Assembly: GCF_000420465.1 (NCBI RefSeq)
Contig: NZ_ATUZ01000020.1
Span: 1 to 64,000, forward strand
Reading direction: 5' to 3'
Source of the DNA: Desulfovibrio desulfuricans DSM 642
GTDB lineage: Bacteria; Desulfobacterota; Desulfovibrionia; Desulfovibrionales; Desulfovibrionaceae
Length of the DNA stretch: 64,000 nt
Shown: in pieces, positions 15,370 through 24,517 of the stretch
Position numbering within the stretch: the stretch's first letter is position 1
How the letters are laid out: each line of letters starts with the position of its first letter
Notes under the pieces: generated by a model
What the model saw: the letters and a program-made list of their open reading frames with translations, nothing else
Told to the model about the DNA's origin: nothing
The model's database searches: none
Made by a program: the position numbers and the translations under genes

Positions 15370-18300
15370 ATGAAGATTGCCGATATCACCTTTGGAATGC
15401 CCAGAAGCAAGACCTCAGCTCAGAATCCGGCGAGAACTGCTGACGTAGGCCAGCCAGTCACGTTGCCTTCGCGCCTCTTCGCTGCTGGCAATGCCATGCC
15501 GTGTTCATCCAGTTCGTCTGGCTTGTCTGGCAGGTGGGCCAGATTTGAAGCCCTGTTCTGCTCCGTTACGGAAGAAAACCCGGATAGCCCCGCCATTTCT
15601 GGTGGCGGAAAAAGCCTGAACTTCAGGGAACTGAAGGATTTTTCCGCGCGCATAGCCGCCTTTGTGCAGGCGCAAAACTACGGGCCGGAAGCGGCAGTGG
15701 GGGTGCTGTGCAAGCGCGGAGCAATGTATCTTGCCGCCGCCATTGGCATCATGCGGGCTGGCGCCGTGTATGTGCCCCTGGAACGCGAACTGCCGCGCGC
15801 CAGGCAGGAATCCATGCTCAGACCCGTGCGGCTGCTGGTGACGGACAGAGCTTCACTGCCCGAGGCGGAATACCATCGCTATCGCAACCCCAGCATTGCT
15901 CATGTGCTTTGTCTGGACGCGCCAAATTTTGCGGATGCTCTGGAAAGTGGCGGCCTGAGCAGCACGGAATACTGGGAGCACCTTGCAGAGCAGGGCAGCG
16001 ACCACGGCTGGCTGGACGATGTGGACGCACGCCCCCTTGATCAGGCGCAACTTTGCAGGATGGCAGACAGCCTGCTGCAAAAAACGGGTCTTGCCTCCAA
16101 TCGTGCCCCCGGCAGCACCCCAGGAAATACAAAGGCCAGCGGCAAAAGCGTGCTTGATATCGGCAGCGGCTCCGGCGTGGTGGCGCAGGCTCTGGCCTCT
16201 GCCGCCAGCCGATACGCGGCGGTCGACATTGCCAGAAATGAACTGGACAGGGTGCAGGCCTTGCCCTGTGACGCTTCTATGACCATCCACCGCATGGAAG
16301 CCATAGACATCTGCTTTTTTGAAGACGAACGTTTTGACCTTGTGGTGCTCAACGGCGTTGTGGATTGCTTTCCCGGTTACAATTATTTGCGCAGGGTGCT
16401 TGACCACGCCGTAGAACGCCTCACGGCGGGCGGCAGCATTTTTGTGGGCGCTGTGCGCGATATGGACCGCAAGGACGACCTGCGGGCAGCCATCAGGGAA
16501 CATGCTATTGCCACGGGCGATCAGTCGGCCTTGCTGTGTTTTGAGGGCTCGGCAGAGCTGTTTGTGCCACAGCGTTTCTTTAGTGCCTGGGCGGCAGAAT
16601 GCCCGCATCCTGTTGAGGTGAAATTTTCACCTGTTGCAGCCCCCGCGCCCTCTGCCAATGGTCAGGCGGATGCCTTTCGCTATGACGTGCAGATTTGCAG
16701 TAGCGCCCACGATACCAGAATCCACGGCACAAAAGCCATGTGCGAGAGCTTTGGCCTGAGGGATATGGAAGCCTGCCCAGTTGCCCCGCTTGCAGCGGTC
16801 AGGCCGGACGCTGCCGCCTATATTGTCTACACCAGCGGCTCCACAGGACAGCCCAAGGGCATTGTGGTGGAGCACAGCCACCTCCTGCACATAATCCATG
16901 CCCTGCGGGAATTTTCAGAAGGGTGCGGCACTGTGGGGCTGGTTGCGCCGCTCTCGTTTGATGCGTCCATCCAGCAACTGGCGGTTTCTCTGTTTTGCAG
17001 CAAGCCCTTGTATGTCATGGCGGACGAGGAGCGCAAAAATCCTGCGGCATTCTGCGCCTGCGCCCGCAAAAGGGGCATTGACCTGTGCGACATGACCCCG
17101 GCCTTTTTTAATGTGCTGGTGGATTATTTGCAGGAGCGCCATCAGCCTCTGCCGCTCAAACGAGTGCTGCTGGCTGGCGAGGTGCTGCGGCCAGATGTCA
17201 TTCAGAAATTTTATGCCATACCCGGCAATGAAGATGTTGTGCTGTTCAATGTGTACGGCCCCACAGAATGCACGGTAGACAGCAGCGCCTTTCGCATTGA
17301 CCGCGCCAATCATGCGGATTTTACGGCCTTTCCCATTGGCAGGCCGCTTGAAGGCGTGTGTATTTTTGTGCTGGATAAACATCAGCGCCCCATGCCGGAA
17401 TCGGTAACTGGTGAATTGTGGATCGCGGGCGCGGGCGTTTCGCGCGGTTATCTGAATGGCGAGAGCGCCGATGCTTTTACCGAATACGCCGGGCGGCGCT
17501 GCTATCGCACTGGCGACAATGGCTTTATTCAGAATGGCCTTGTGTACTACCGGGGGCGGGAGGATCAGCAGGTCAAGATCAGGGGCAACCGGGTAGAGAT
17601 CGGCGAGGTGGAAAAGGCCGTGGGGAGCTTTCCCGGTGTGCGGCAGGTGGCCGTGGTCGCGGATTTTTATCAGGCTGGCAACGACAAAAGCCTCGCCGCC
17701 TATGTGGTGGGTGATGTGAAGCCAGCGGATTTGCGCAGCTATCTTGAGCAGCAGTTGCCGCCCTTTTGCGTGCCGGACTATATTGTGCCAATGGTGGAGC
17801 TGCCCCTGTCGCCTAACCGCAAGGTGGATAAAAGGGCGCTGCCGTCTCCGCTGGGCAGGGTAAAGACTGTTGCAGGGCGTTGCCCGCAAGGGACTGTGGA
17901 GCAGGCGCTTGCCGCCATCTGGAAGCGGCTGCTGGGCATGGATGTATGTGATGCGGAGGCCAGCTTTTTCAGCATTGGCGGGCACAGCATCATGGCCGTG
18001 CGCCTTGTTGCCATGATTGAAAAAGAGTTGCGCGTCCATATTGCCGTCAACGAGCTGATGGCCCATTCCAGCATTGCACGGCTGGCAGAGCTTGTTGAGG
18101 GCAAAACAGGCACCCGCACTAGCCCCATCATCAAGCTTTGCCATAGTGAAGATGGAAAAAATCTTTTCCTGTTTCATCCAGTGGGCGGCAGCGTATTTTG
18201 CTACAGCGATCTGGCCCGGCTGCTGGATGGGCGCTATACCCTCTATGCTGTGGAGCCTGCTGGCTTTCAGGCTGAAAAAACTGTTCTGAATACGGAGCTG

Positions 18301-18933
18301 CACAGTGTTCAGGATTTGGCCGCGATTTATCTGGATGAAATTTGCAAGGTAGCCACGGAGAACATCGTTTTTGGCGGCTGGAGTTTCGGCGGCCTTCTGG
18401 CCTATGAGGCGGCCTGCCTGTTTGCCGCGCGCGGGGGCGACCCTGGCCCGGTTCTGATTTTGGACACTGCGCTGGACAATACCAGGGCCAGGCAGCTTGC
18501 AGCCAAGGACGATGTGGAACTGTTAAAAAACCAGCTCCATGAAGCTCTGACCTTTGATGTGGAAAAGCTGCGGGCCATGAACAGGGCTGAAAGAATGACG
18601 TACCTGGTGGAATGCGGTGAAAAATCAGGGCTGTTGCCGCCCAGTTTCAGCCCCGTGCAGATGGAAAATCTGTTGCAAACCTACAGGCTCAACGCCATTG
18701 CCGCAGCACGTTATGACAACCCAACGCCATCTGACCTGCGCATTCTGTATATCCGCGCACTGGATTTTGCCAGTAATCCTTACATTGATTTTAGCGATCA
18801 GTATCAGGGCTGGAGCCGCTTTTTGCCTGAAAAAAATATCACCCTCCGCTGGGCGGCGGGCACGCACCAAAGCATGCTCTTACCCGGCCTTGCTGATGGC
18901 GTGGCAGAGCATATTTGCGACTTTTTTGGATAG
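15370..18933 (+). CDS. Stand-alone one-module NRPS: A domain interrupted by a methyltransferase, then T and TE
   Basis: A 1187-residue synthetase with no condensation domain. The adenylation domain begins near residue 60; core A2 lies near 125-145. A SAM methyltransferase is inserted at about 195-400 (motif VLDIGSGSG at 261-269), and the adenylation domain resumes with A3 (YTSGSTGQPKG, about 487-497), YGPTE and the A10 lysine (NRKVDK, about 820). A carrier domain follows with phosphopantetheine Ser873 (GGHS), then a type I thioesterase with Ser1005 (GWSFGG). Aligning by eye to GrsA, the binding-pocket code reads D-A-Q-D-L-A-V-V-D-K, one residue from a known glutamine code. A methylated glutamine-derived product is possible. 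No phosphopantetheinyl transferase or export gene is adjacent. Confidence 0.88.
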   Translation: MKIADITFGMPRSKTSAQNPARTADVGQPVTLPSRLFAAGNAMPCSSSSSGLSGRWARFEALFCSVTEENPDSPAISGGGKSLNFRELKDFSARIAAFVQAQNYGPEAAVGVLCKRGAMYLAAAIGIMRAGAVYVPLERELPRARQESMLRPVRLLVTDRASLPEAEYHRYRNPSIAHVLCLDAPNFADALESGGLSSTEYWEHLAEQGSDHGWLDDVDARPLDQAQLCRMADSLLQKTGLASNRAPGSTPGNTKASGKSVLDIGSGSGVVAQALASAASRYAAVDIARNELDRVQALPCDASMTIHRMEAIDICFFEDERFDLVVLNGVVDCFPGYNYLRRVLDHAVERLTAGGSIFVGAVRDMDRKDDLRAAIREHAIATGDQSALLCFEGSAELFVPQRFFSAWAAECPHPVEVKFSPVAAPAPSANGQADAFRYDVQICSSAHDTRIHGTKAMCESFGLRDMEACPVAPLAAVRPDAAAYIVYTSGSTGQPKGIVVEHSHLLHIIHALREFSEGCGTVGLVAPLSFDASIQQLAVSLFCSKPLYVMADEERKNPAAFCACARKRGIDLCDMTPAFFNVLVDYLQERHQPLPLKRVLLAGEVLRPDVIQKFYAIPGNEDVVLFNVYGPTECTVDSSAFRIDRANHADFTAFPIGRPLEGVCIFVLDKHQRPMPESVTGELWIAGAGVSRGYLNGESADAFTEYAGRRCYRTGDNGFIQNGLVYYRGREDQQVKIRGNRVEIGEVEKAVGSFPGVRQVAVVADFYQAGNDKSLAAYVVGDVKPADLRSYLEQQLPPFCVPDYIVPMVELPLSPNRKVDKRALPSPLGRVKTVAGRCPQGTVEQALAAIWKRLLGMDVCDAEASFFSIGGHSIMAVRLVAMIEKELRVHIAVNELMAHSSIARLAELVEGKTGTRTSPIIKLCHSEDGKNLFLFHPVGGSVFCYSDLARLLDGRYTLYAVEPAGFQAEKTVLNTELHSVQDLAAIYLDEICKVATENIVFGGWSFGGLLAYEAACLFAARGGDPGPVLILDTALDNTRARQLAAKDDVELLKNQLHEALTFDVEKLRAMNRAERMTYLVECGEKSGLLPPSFSPVQMENLLQTYRLNAIAAARYDNPTPSDLRILYIRALDFASNPYIDFSDQYQGWSRFLPEKNITLRWAAGTHQSMLLPGLADGVAEHICDFFG

Positions 18934-19070
18934 CAGGCTGAAGATGCGCAGGAGGAAGAAGACGGGTGCGGAATGTCGATGGGGTGAGGTCAACATCAGC
19001 ATAGCGCAGGTTGGCACACGCATAGCGGTGCTATTCTATAGATATGACTGGAAGGGAGTTTTCTACATAC

Positions 19071-19108
19071 AAAAAAAGGGGTCATCCAGATTATGGATAA
19101 CCCCTTTC
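19071..19108 (-). terminator. Terminator after tRNA-Val
   Basis: On the minus strand TGGATAACCCC pairs with GGGGTCATCCA with one mismatch, and seven T follow. It lies directly downstream of the tRNA. Confidence 0.75.
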
Positions 19109-19113
19109 ATATT

Positions 19114-19189
19114 TGGTGGGCAGTACAGGACTTGAACCTGTGGCCCCCGCCTTGTAAGGGCGGTGCTCAACCAACTGAGCTAACTGCCC
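19114..19189 (-). tRNA. tRNA-Val (anticodon TAC)
   Basis: The 76-base cloverleaf reads GGGCAGT at the 5' end and ACTGCCC-ACCA at the 3' end, with the CCA encoded. The D arm contains TTAGCTCAGTTGG, the anticodon loop CTTACAA gives TAC, and the T arm contains GGTTCAAGTCC. It stands alone, facing the NRPS gene with its 3' end. No integrase or direct repeat of its 3' end is seen nearby. Confidence 0.95.
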
Positions 19190-19327
19190 GAAACAGCATA
19201 GCACAGGCAGCTATATGCCCTGTTATTCAGCACATTGCAAGCGCAATTTTGCCGTTACACTAGAGCAGCCCCGGTCGATGTGCCGGGGCTGTCAGAATAC
19301 CAGCCTGATATTTTGCTGCGATTACAG

Positions 19328-19636
19328 TTATTTCATCTGGTTAAGATAGGTCGCAATATCCTTCATCTGCGCGGGGGTCAGGCCCTGCACCGTCTGTTGC
19401 ATTCGGGCCGCGGCGCCTGTGGCATTGCTCAGGTTTTTGACCCTTTCCATGCCTGCCACCAGCACATCAACAGCCTTGCCCTTCATGGGGGCAGGGCTGG
19501 CAGAATGACATGGCGAGCAGAGCTTCTGGTACAGTTCCTCGCCAGAACCGGCATTATCTTGCGCGGCAACCGCTGTGCCAGCCAATAGCAGCCCGGCCGC
19601 CAAAAGAATTTTCAATGAGTTAGCAGAAAAGGTCAT
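19328..19636 (-). CDS. Periplasmic monoheme class I cytochrome c (c553-like)
   Basis: A 102-residue precursor with a signal peptide (LLAAGLLLAGTAVAAQ, cleaved near residue 24) and one heme site, CSPCH, near residue 40. The layout of the mature part (ELYQKLCSPCH, then VDVLVAGM, then a terminal DIATYLNQMK helix) resembles Desulfovibrio c553. One of the later methionines should be the sixth heme ligand. The start at 19636 is set by GGAGGGTTCC; the longer frame upstream lacks a signal. It probably shuttles electrons in the periplasm. It is monocistronic as far as I can see. Confidence 0.87.
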   Translation of the reverse strand: MTFSANSLKILLAAGLLLAGTAVAAQDNAGSGEELYQKLCSPCHSASPAPMKGKAVDVLVAGMERVKNLSNATGAAARMQQTVQGLTPAQMKDIATYLNQMK

Positions 19637-19904
19637 GGAACCCTCCTGTGGGTTACTCTGTTTGAAAAGCCAGCCTGACCGCACAGAGCAGCCAGACTTT
19701 TGGTCTTTTTCAGCATATGCCCCAAGACCAGCACTCCACAAGGGGTATTATGCGGCAGGATTGCGGCTGTTTCCCAACCACTTTGTCACGAAAGGCCCGC
19801 ATTGCCGCGTTGGAACGCCTGTCATTGCTAATTGTAAGGCAGGCATTCCGCCTGGTGCCATTAAGAGGCGCACAGGTGATGAGTAGGTAATGCCCACAAA
19901 CGTA
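19637..19904. other. Intergenic region without a recognised gene
   Basis: The stretch between the cytochrome start and the ugp operon terminator contains only short frames without ribosome sites. It probably carries the cytochrome promoter, which I cannot place with confidence. Confidence 0.4.
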
Positions 19905-19942
19905 AAGCCCCAGCGGCTGCGAGTCGGCAACCGTTGGGGCTT
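19905..19942 (-). terminator. Terminator of the ugp operon
   Basis: AAGCCCCA at 19905 pairs with TGGGGCTT at 19935, with CGG/CCG extending the stem. It lies 36 bases after the ugpE stop and a short T run follows on the minus strand. Confidence 0.65.
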
Positions 19943-19977
19943 GGGTGTTGTGTTTTGCGCGTGTTGGCGTGTGCGGC

Positions 19978-20814
19978 CTACTTGATGCCCGCCCGCATGA
20001 ACGACTGCACAAACTGCCGCTGGAACAGCAGAAAGGCCACCAGCAGCGGGCCGGAGGTCATAAGCGTGGCAGCGGTGATGATTGTCCAGTCCACGCCCTG
20101 TTCCGTAGCCGAGAATATCTGCAAGCCAACGGTCAGCGGGCGCGAATTGACGGAGTTGCTCACAATGAGCGGCCAGAGAAAGTTGTTCCAGTGCGTACTG
20201 ATGGAGACCAGCGCGTAGGCCGCGTAGGTGGGCTTGGCCAACGGCACGTACACATGCCAGAGCACTTGCAGGGTGTTGGCCCCTTCCACAGCGGCGGCTT
20301 CCTCCAGTTCTTTCGGAACGCTCTTGAAGGTCTGGCGCAGCAGAAAAATGCCAAAGGCCGAGGCCATGTAGGGCAGGCTGATGGCAAGGGTGGAATCAAG
20401 CACGCCGATCTTGGACATGGTGGAGTAGTTTTCCACCACCAGCACATCGGGCATGATCATGAGCTGCATGAGAATAAGCGCAAAGGCAATGCCCTTGCCC
20501 TTGAAGTCGTAGCGGGCAAAGGCGTAGGCCGCCAGAGTGCAGAGCACAAGCTGCATGCCTGTGGTCAGCGTGACCAGCATGATGGTGTTGACGAAATAAC
20601 GGGCAAAGGGCGCGGCCTTCCAGGCATTGGCGAAATTTTCAAGCGTCAGCGGCGCAGTCAGGCTGAACCTGGTAGAAAACTCCGCCGGGTGAAAGGCAGT
20701 CCAGATGGCGTAAAAAAGCGGCAAGGCCCACAGAATGGCAAGCATCCATGCGGCGGTGGTGTCCAGCACGCGCGAAAATCCACGGCTGTCGTACATATTG
20801 CGCTGTTCGTTCAT
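19978..20814 (-). CDS. ugpE: Glycerol-3-phosphate-type ABC transporter permease UgpE
   Basis: A 278-residue inner-membrane permease of the carbohydrate uptake-1 family with about six membrane segments. The cytoplasmic EAA loop, which docks on the ATPase, is visible as EELEEAAAVEGAN. The short N-terminal cytoplasmic tail and the second-permease pattern fit UgpE/MalG. Its ATG overlaps the ugpA stop by four bases, so translation is coupled. Glycerol-3-phosphate as substrate is inferred from the binding protein and the neighbouring phosphodiesterase. Confidence 0.85.
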   Translation of the reverse strand: MNEQRNMYDSRGFSRVLDTTAAWMLAILWALPLFYAIWTAFHPAEFSTRFSLTAPLTLENFANAWKAAPFARYFVNTIMLVTLTTGMQLVLCTLAAYAFARYDFKGKGIAFALILMQLMIMPDVLVVENYSTMSKIGVLDSTLAISLPYMASAFGIFLLRQTFKSVPKELEEAAAVEGANTLQVLWHVYVPLAKPTYAAYALVSISTHWNNFLWPLIVSNSVNSRPLTVGLQIFSATEQGVDWTIITAATLMTSGPLLVAFLLFQRQFVQSFMRAGIK

Positions 20815-21695
20815 CTGTAATGCACCCTTTTTTCAATGATGCCAAACTGCACAAAGGCGGCAAAACCAAGAAAGCCCAGCAGCACCATGGTCAGCGTTGC
20901 GCCGTAGCCCGTATCCCAGAATTTGAAGCTGGTTTCATAAATATAGTAGAGCAGCAGCGAGGTGGCGTTGTTGGGGCCGCCCTGCGTGAGCACAAAGAGG
21001 TGATCCACCATGCGGAAAGCGTTGATGGTAGCATTGATGAGCACAAAAAGCGTAGTAGGCATGAGCAGGGGAATGACCACGCGGCGGTAATAATAGGCGC
21101 GCGAAGCCCCTTCAAGCATGGCCGCCTCCCCAAGGCTGGGCGGGATTTGCTGCAAGGCCGCGAGGTAAAAAATCATAAAAAATCCCGCGTCCTTCCATAC
21201 TGCAACGCTGATTACGCAGAACAGGGCGGTCTGCTCGCTGCCAAGCCAGTTAATGCCCGTGGTCGCGCCCAGAAAAAAGCGCAACTGCTCAAGCAGGCCG
21301 TAATCAGGCGTGTAAAAAAACAGCCAGATGTTGGCCACGGCGATCATGGGCAGCACCGTGGGCACAAAGTAGCACAGCCGCAAAAATGCCTGCCCCTTCA
21401 GCCGCGCATTGACCAGAAAGGCCATGAGCATGGCCAGCGACATGGAGCAGGGGATGGTGCAGCAGGCAAAGATGATGTTGTTGCGTAGCGATTTGAGAAA
21501 GACCTCGTCGTCCAGCAGATAGCGGTACTGCTCAAGCCCTACGAACTGGGCAGGCGCTCCCCCCCGGCCATCCATAAAAAAGCTGTGGATAAACGTGCTC
21601 ACCGCAGGATAGTGCGTAAACGTCACCACCAGGGCAAAGCCGGGGAGCAAAAGCAGCCATGCGTTGATTTGCCGCATGGTTTCCGGTTTGAACAT
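20811..21695 (-). CDS. ugpA: Glycerol-3-phosphate-type ABC transporter permease UgpA
   Basis: A 294-residue first permease of the transporter, with about six membrane segments starting at NAWLLLLPGFALVV. The EAA loop reads SLGEAAMLEGAS. It lies between the binding-protein gene (77-base gap) and ugpE (four-base overlap). Length and layout fit UgpA/MalF short forms. Confidence 0.85.
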   Translation of the reverse strand: MFKPETMRQINAWLLLLPGFALVVTFTHYPAVSTFIHSFFMDGRGGAPAQFVGLEQYRYLLDDEVFLKSLRNNIIFACCTIPCSMSLAMLMAFLVNARLKGQAFLRLCYFVPTVLPMIAVANIWLFFYTPDYGLLEQLRFFLGATTGINWLGSEQTALFCVISVAVWKDAGFFMIFYLAALQQIPPSLGEAAMLEGASRAYYYRRVVIPLLMPTTLFVLINATINAFRMVDHLFVLTQGGPNNATSLLLYYIYETSFKFWDTGYGATLTMVLLGFLGFAAFVQFGIIEKRVHYR

Positions 21696-21772
21696 AGGGC
21701 GGCTCTCTTGCGTCTGATTGAATCGAAAAAGCTGCCAGAGGGGCAGCCCCCCCCTGGCAGCACAATGCTTGT

Positions 21773-23056
21773 TTACTTCTGGTAGCGGCGCAGAATGCGG
21801 TCAGCTTCGCGCTGGGCATCCTTGAGGGCGGCGTCAGGCTTTTTGGAGCCGTTAACAGCGGCCTGAATGGCATCGTCCAGAGCCTTGGTCACGCGCTGGT
21901 TCTCGTGGGTGGAAAGCTCGGGCACGGCGTGGGCCAGCTGATCGCGGGCCACGGCGGCATAGGGAAAGCCCTTCACGTAGGTTTCCATGCGTTCGGTCTT
22001 CCAGGCATCGGGGCGCACAGCCACATAGCCGGTATCAATGCCCCACTGGGCGGCGCGCTCGGCAGTGGTCATCCACTGGACAAACCTGACAGCAGCCTTG
22101 CGTTCTTCAGGCGTTGAATTTTTGAAAATGTAGAAGTTGCCGCCGCCGGTGGGCGAGCCAAGGCGGGCATTGGCGGGCAGCATGCCCACGCCGAAGGGGA
22201 ACTTGGCGTTGGTGCGCACGTTGGTGAGGTTGCCGGTGGTGGTCCACATGATGGCGGTTTTGCGCTCAAAGAAATCGCGGGGCGTGGTGGACCAGTCAAT
22301 GGTGCCCTTGGGCGACACTTCGTACTTGTAGGCCAGATCGGTGAGGAACTGGAGGGCTTCGATATTTTTAGGATTGTCAAAGAAGACCTTGTTGCCCGCA
22401 TCGTTCATCAGCTCAACGCCGTTGGTGATGGCAAGGGCCTGAAGCATCCAGTAGGCATAGCCGGTGCTGGGAATGGCAACGCCCCACTGGCTGACCTTGC
22501 CGGATTCGTCCTTCTTGGTGAGTTTTTTGCCCATTTCTACCAGTTCCTGCCAGGTGGCGGGGCCTTTTTCAGGGTCGAGGCCTGCTTCCTTGAACATTTC
22601 CTTGTTCCAGTACATCACGATGGTAGAGCGCTGGAAGGGAATACCCCAGGTTTTGCCTTCGGTCTGACTGTTGCGCATGAAGCCGGGAAAGTAATCCTTG
22701 GTAAAGGCCATGTTGTCCTTGCCGACAATTTCATCGTAGGAAACGATGGCGTTTTCATCAATGAGAGTGAACATATCGGTAGAGAGCAGCACAGCCACAT
22801 GCGGCGGCTCGCCCCCGCGCTGGGCGGTAAGGGCCTTGGTGATCGTATCGCGATAATTGCCCGAATACACAGGCGTAATCTTGATGTCGGGGTTTTCTTT
22901 CATGAATTCCTGGGTCATGCCCTCCACGATTTTGGTGATGGGCCCGCCCACGGACACGGGAAAGTAAAATGTAAGGTTGGTCTGAGCCGCCAGCGCGCTG
23001 CCAGCGCACAGGCAGATACAGAAGATTGCCAAAAACAACGAGCGAATACGTTTCAT
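21773..23056 (-). CDS. ugpB: Periplasmic substrate-binding protein UgpB-like
   Basis: A 427-residue extracellular solute-binding protein (family 1). A signal peptide covers about residues 1-23 (cleaved after GSALAA). The segment IKITPVYSGNYRDT resembles UgpB of enterobacteria (KIVPVYKGNY as I recall), and the end KPDAALKDAQREADRIL is typical of the family. ATG is preceded by GAGGAGAAATCC. A sugar-binding role cannot be ruled out, but the divergent GpdQ-like enzyme supports glycerol-3-phosphate or glycerophosphodiesters. Confidence 0.82.
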   Translation of the reverse strand: MKRIRSLFLAIFCICLCAGSALAAQTNLTFYFPVSVGGPITKIVEGMTQEFMKENPDIKITPVYSGNYRDTITKALTAQRGGEPPHVAVLLSTDMFTLIDENAIVSYDEIVGKDNMAFTKDYFPGFMRNSQTEGKTWGIPFQRSTIVMYWNKEMFKEAGLDPEKGPATWQELVEMGKKLTKKDESGKVSQWGVAIPSTGYAYWMLQALAITNGVELMNDAGNKVFFDNPKNIEALQFLTDLAYKYEVSPKGTIDWSTTPRDFFERKTAIMWTTTGNLTNVRTNAKFPFGVGMLPANARLGSPTGGGNFYIFKNSTPEERKAAVRFVQWMTTAERAAQWGIDTGYVAVRPDAWKTERMETYVKGFPYAAVARDQLAHAVPELSTHENQRVTKALDDAIQAAVNGSKKPDAALKDAQREADRILRRYQK

Positions 23057-23210
23057 GGATTTCTCCTCAAAGGGTTTGGGGGCTGTATCCGTACTATCGC
23101 CTGAATGTTACCGATAAGGGGCAAATGTGTATCAAAATTAAATGATTATGACAGTAGCGCGACAAAAGACAGCCAAATCGGCACGCCATGACGCGTGAAG
23201 GTGCAATCGG

Positions 23211-24263
23211 CTATGCCGCGCCCATGCGCTTGCCAGATTCCGCCTCAAAAAAGTGCAGGGCATCGGCGGCAAAGTTCAGGCGCAGCTTGTGGCCGGGTTT
23301 GAAGCCGGGGTTGCCCGCCATTTGCACAGCCACCTGCTGCTGGCCCAGGCTGCAAGCCAGCACGGAATCCGCACCAAGATATTCCATGCTCAGCACTTCG
23401 GCCTCCCACGGGCCGTCAGGCGTTACCTGAATATTCTCGGGGCGGATGCCCAGCGTGCATTCGGCGGCAACAGCGCCCGGCACCGGGCAGCATTCATTGC
23501 CCTTGATGACCGCCTGCCCCTTGCACATGGCAACATTCAGAAGGTTCATGGGCGGCGTGCCGATAAAGCTGGCCGCAAAGGTGGTGGCGGGCTGGGAATA
23601 CATGGCGACAGGGGCGTCGTTCTGCACGATATGCCCGTGCTGCATCAGAATGATGGTGTCGGCCATGCTCATGGCTTCTGTCTGGTCGTGGGTAACGTAG
23701 ACCATTGTCATACCCAGGCGCTGTTGCAGGTCGCGGATTTCGCGCCGCATTTCGAGCCGGAGCTTGGCATCAAGGTTGGAGAGCGGCTCGTCCATGAGGC
23801 ACACTGCCGCTTCGGCCACAAGCGCACGGCCAAGAGCCACGCGCTGCTGCTGCCCACCTGAAAGGGCGGAGGGCTTTCTTTCCAGCAGGCCGGAAAGGCC
23901 AAGCACGTCAACGGCGTTGTCCAGCCGCCTCATCTGGTCAGCCTCCGGCACTTTGCGCACCTTGAGGCCAAAGAGGATATTTTCCCGTACTGTGAGGTGA
24001 GGAAAAAGCGCGTAGGACTGGAACACCATGGCCAGATGGCGATCCGCCGGGGGCAGGTCGGTAACGTCGCGGTCGCCAATGTAGATGCGTCCGCCGGAAA
24101 CGCTCTCAAGCCCGGCAATGAGCCGTAGCGTGGTGGATTTGCCGCAGCCGGAAGGCCCGAGCAGCACAAGCAGCGAACCTTCGTTGATTTCAAAGGATAC
24201 ATTTTGCACAGCGTGGGTTGCACCCCACTTTTTACATACGTTTTCAAGACGTATTGCGGACAA
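23211..24263 (-). CDS. ugpC: ABC transporter ATPase UgpC
   Basis: A 350-residue ATPase of the MalK/UgpC type. Walker A is GPSGCGKST (about 37-45), the signature is LSGGQQQR, Walker B is LMDEPLSNLD, and the switch His lies in VYVTHDQ. A C-terminal TOBE regulatory domain follows (about 240-350). It is the promoter-proximal gene of the operon ugpC-B-A-E, with a 154-base gap before ugpB. It may serve other importers too, as MalK-type ATPases sometimes do. Confidence 0.88.
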   Translation of the reverse strand: MSAIRLENVCKKWGATHAVQNVSFEINEGSLLVLLGPSGCGKSTTLRLIAGLESVSGGRIYIGDRDVTDLPPADRHLAMVFQSYALFPHLTVRENILFGLKVRKVPEADQMRRLDNAVDVLGLSGLLERKPSALSGGQQQRVALGRALVAEAAVCLMDEPLSNLDAKLRLEMRREIRDLQQRLGMTMVYVTHDQTEAMSMADTIILMQHGHIVQNDAPVAMYSQPATTFAASFIGTPPMNLLNVAMCKGQAVIKGNECCPVPGAVAAECTLGIRPENIQVTPDGPWEAEVLSMEYLGADSVLACSLGQQQVAVQMAGNPGFKPGHKLRLNFAADALHFFEAESGKRMGAA

Positions 24264-24430
24264 GTTCAGCTCCTTTCGTGGATGGCGCGCTTGTGGGCGG
24301 GGCGGTCAGACTCCAGAGGCGTAACACAAGGCCGTGCTGCCTTCATGGAGAAAATTTGATTTTAATTACCACTAATTGCGCCTTGTGGCAAGAACGATAG
24401 CTTTCGTGTTCGTTACATTACAGGCAGCAG

Positions 24431-24448
24431 TGTTACAGTTTTGTGACA
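24431..24448. promoter_or_regulatory. Pho-box-like direct repeat between ugpC and the phosphodiesterase gene
   Basis: TGTTACA and TGTGACA are repeated with an 11-base period, the spacing of PhoB sites (CTGTCAT consensus). A sigma-70-like promoter for the plus-strand gene follows: TTGACC at 24458, 17 bases, TTAAAA at 24481. Both flanking units handle glycerol phosphates, so phosphate control is plausible. The match is moderate and only one repeat pair is clear. Confidence 0.4.
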
Positions 24449-24517
24449 AAGGTTTACTTGACCGCAACATGCTGCCGTGATTAAAAATAGTGGAAAATGT
24501 CGAGGGGAGGTGCTGGC

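Noticed and set aside
11900..19189. Genomic island inserted at tRNA-Val (autotransporter plus NRPS)
   Set aside because: The tRNA 3' end does face this block, but I see no integrase, no repeat of the tRNA end and no clear composition break at the edges.
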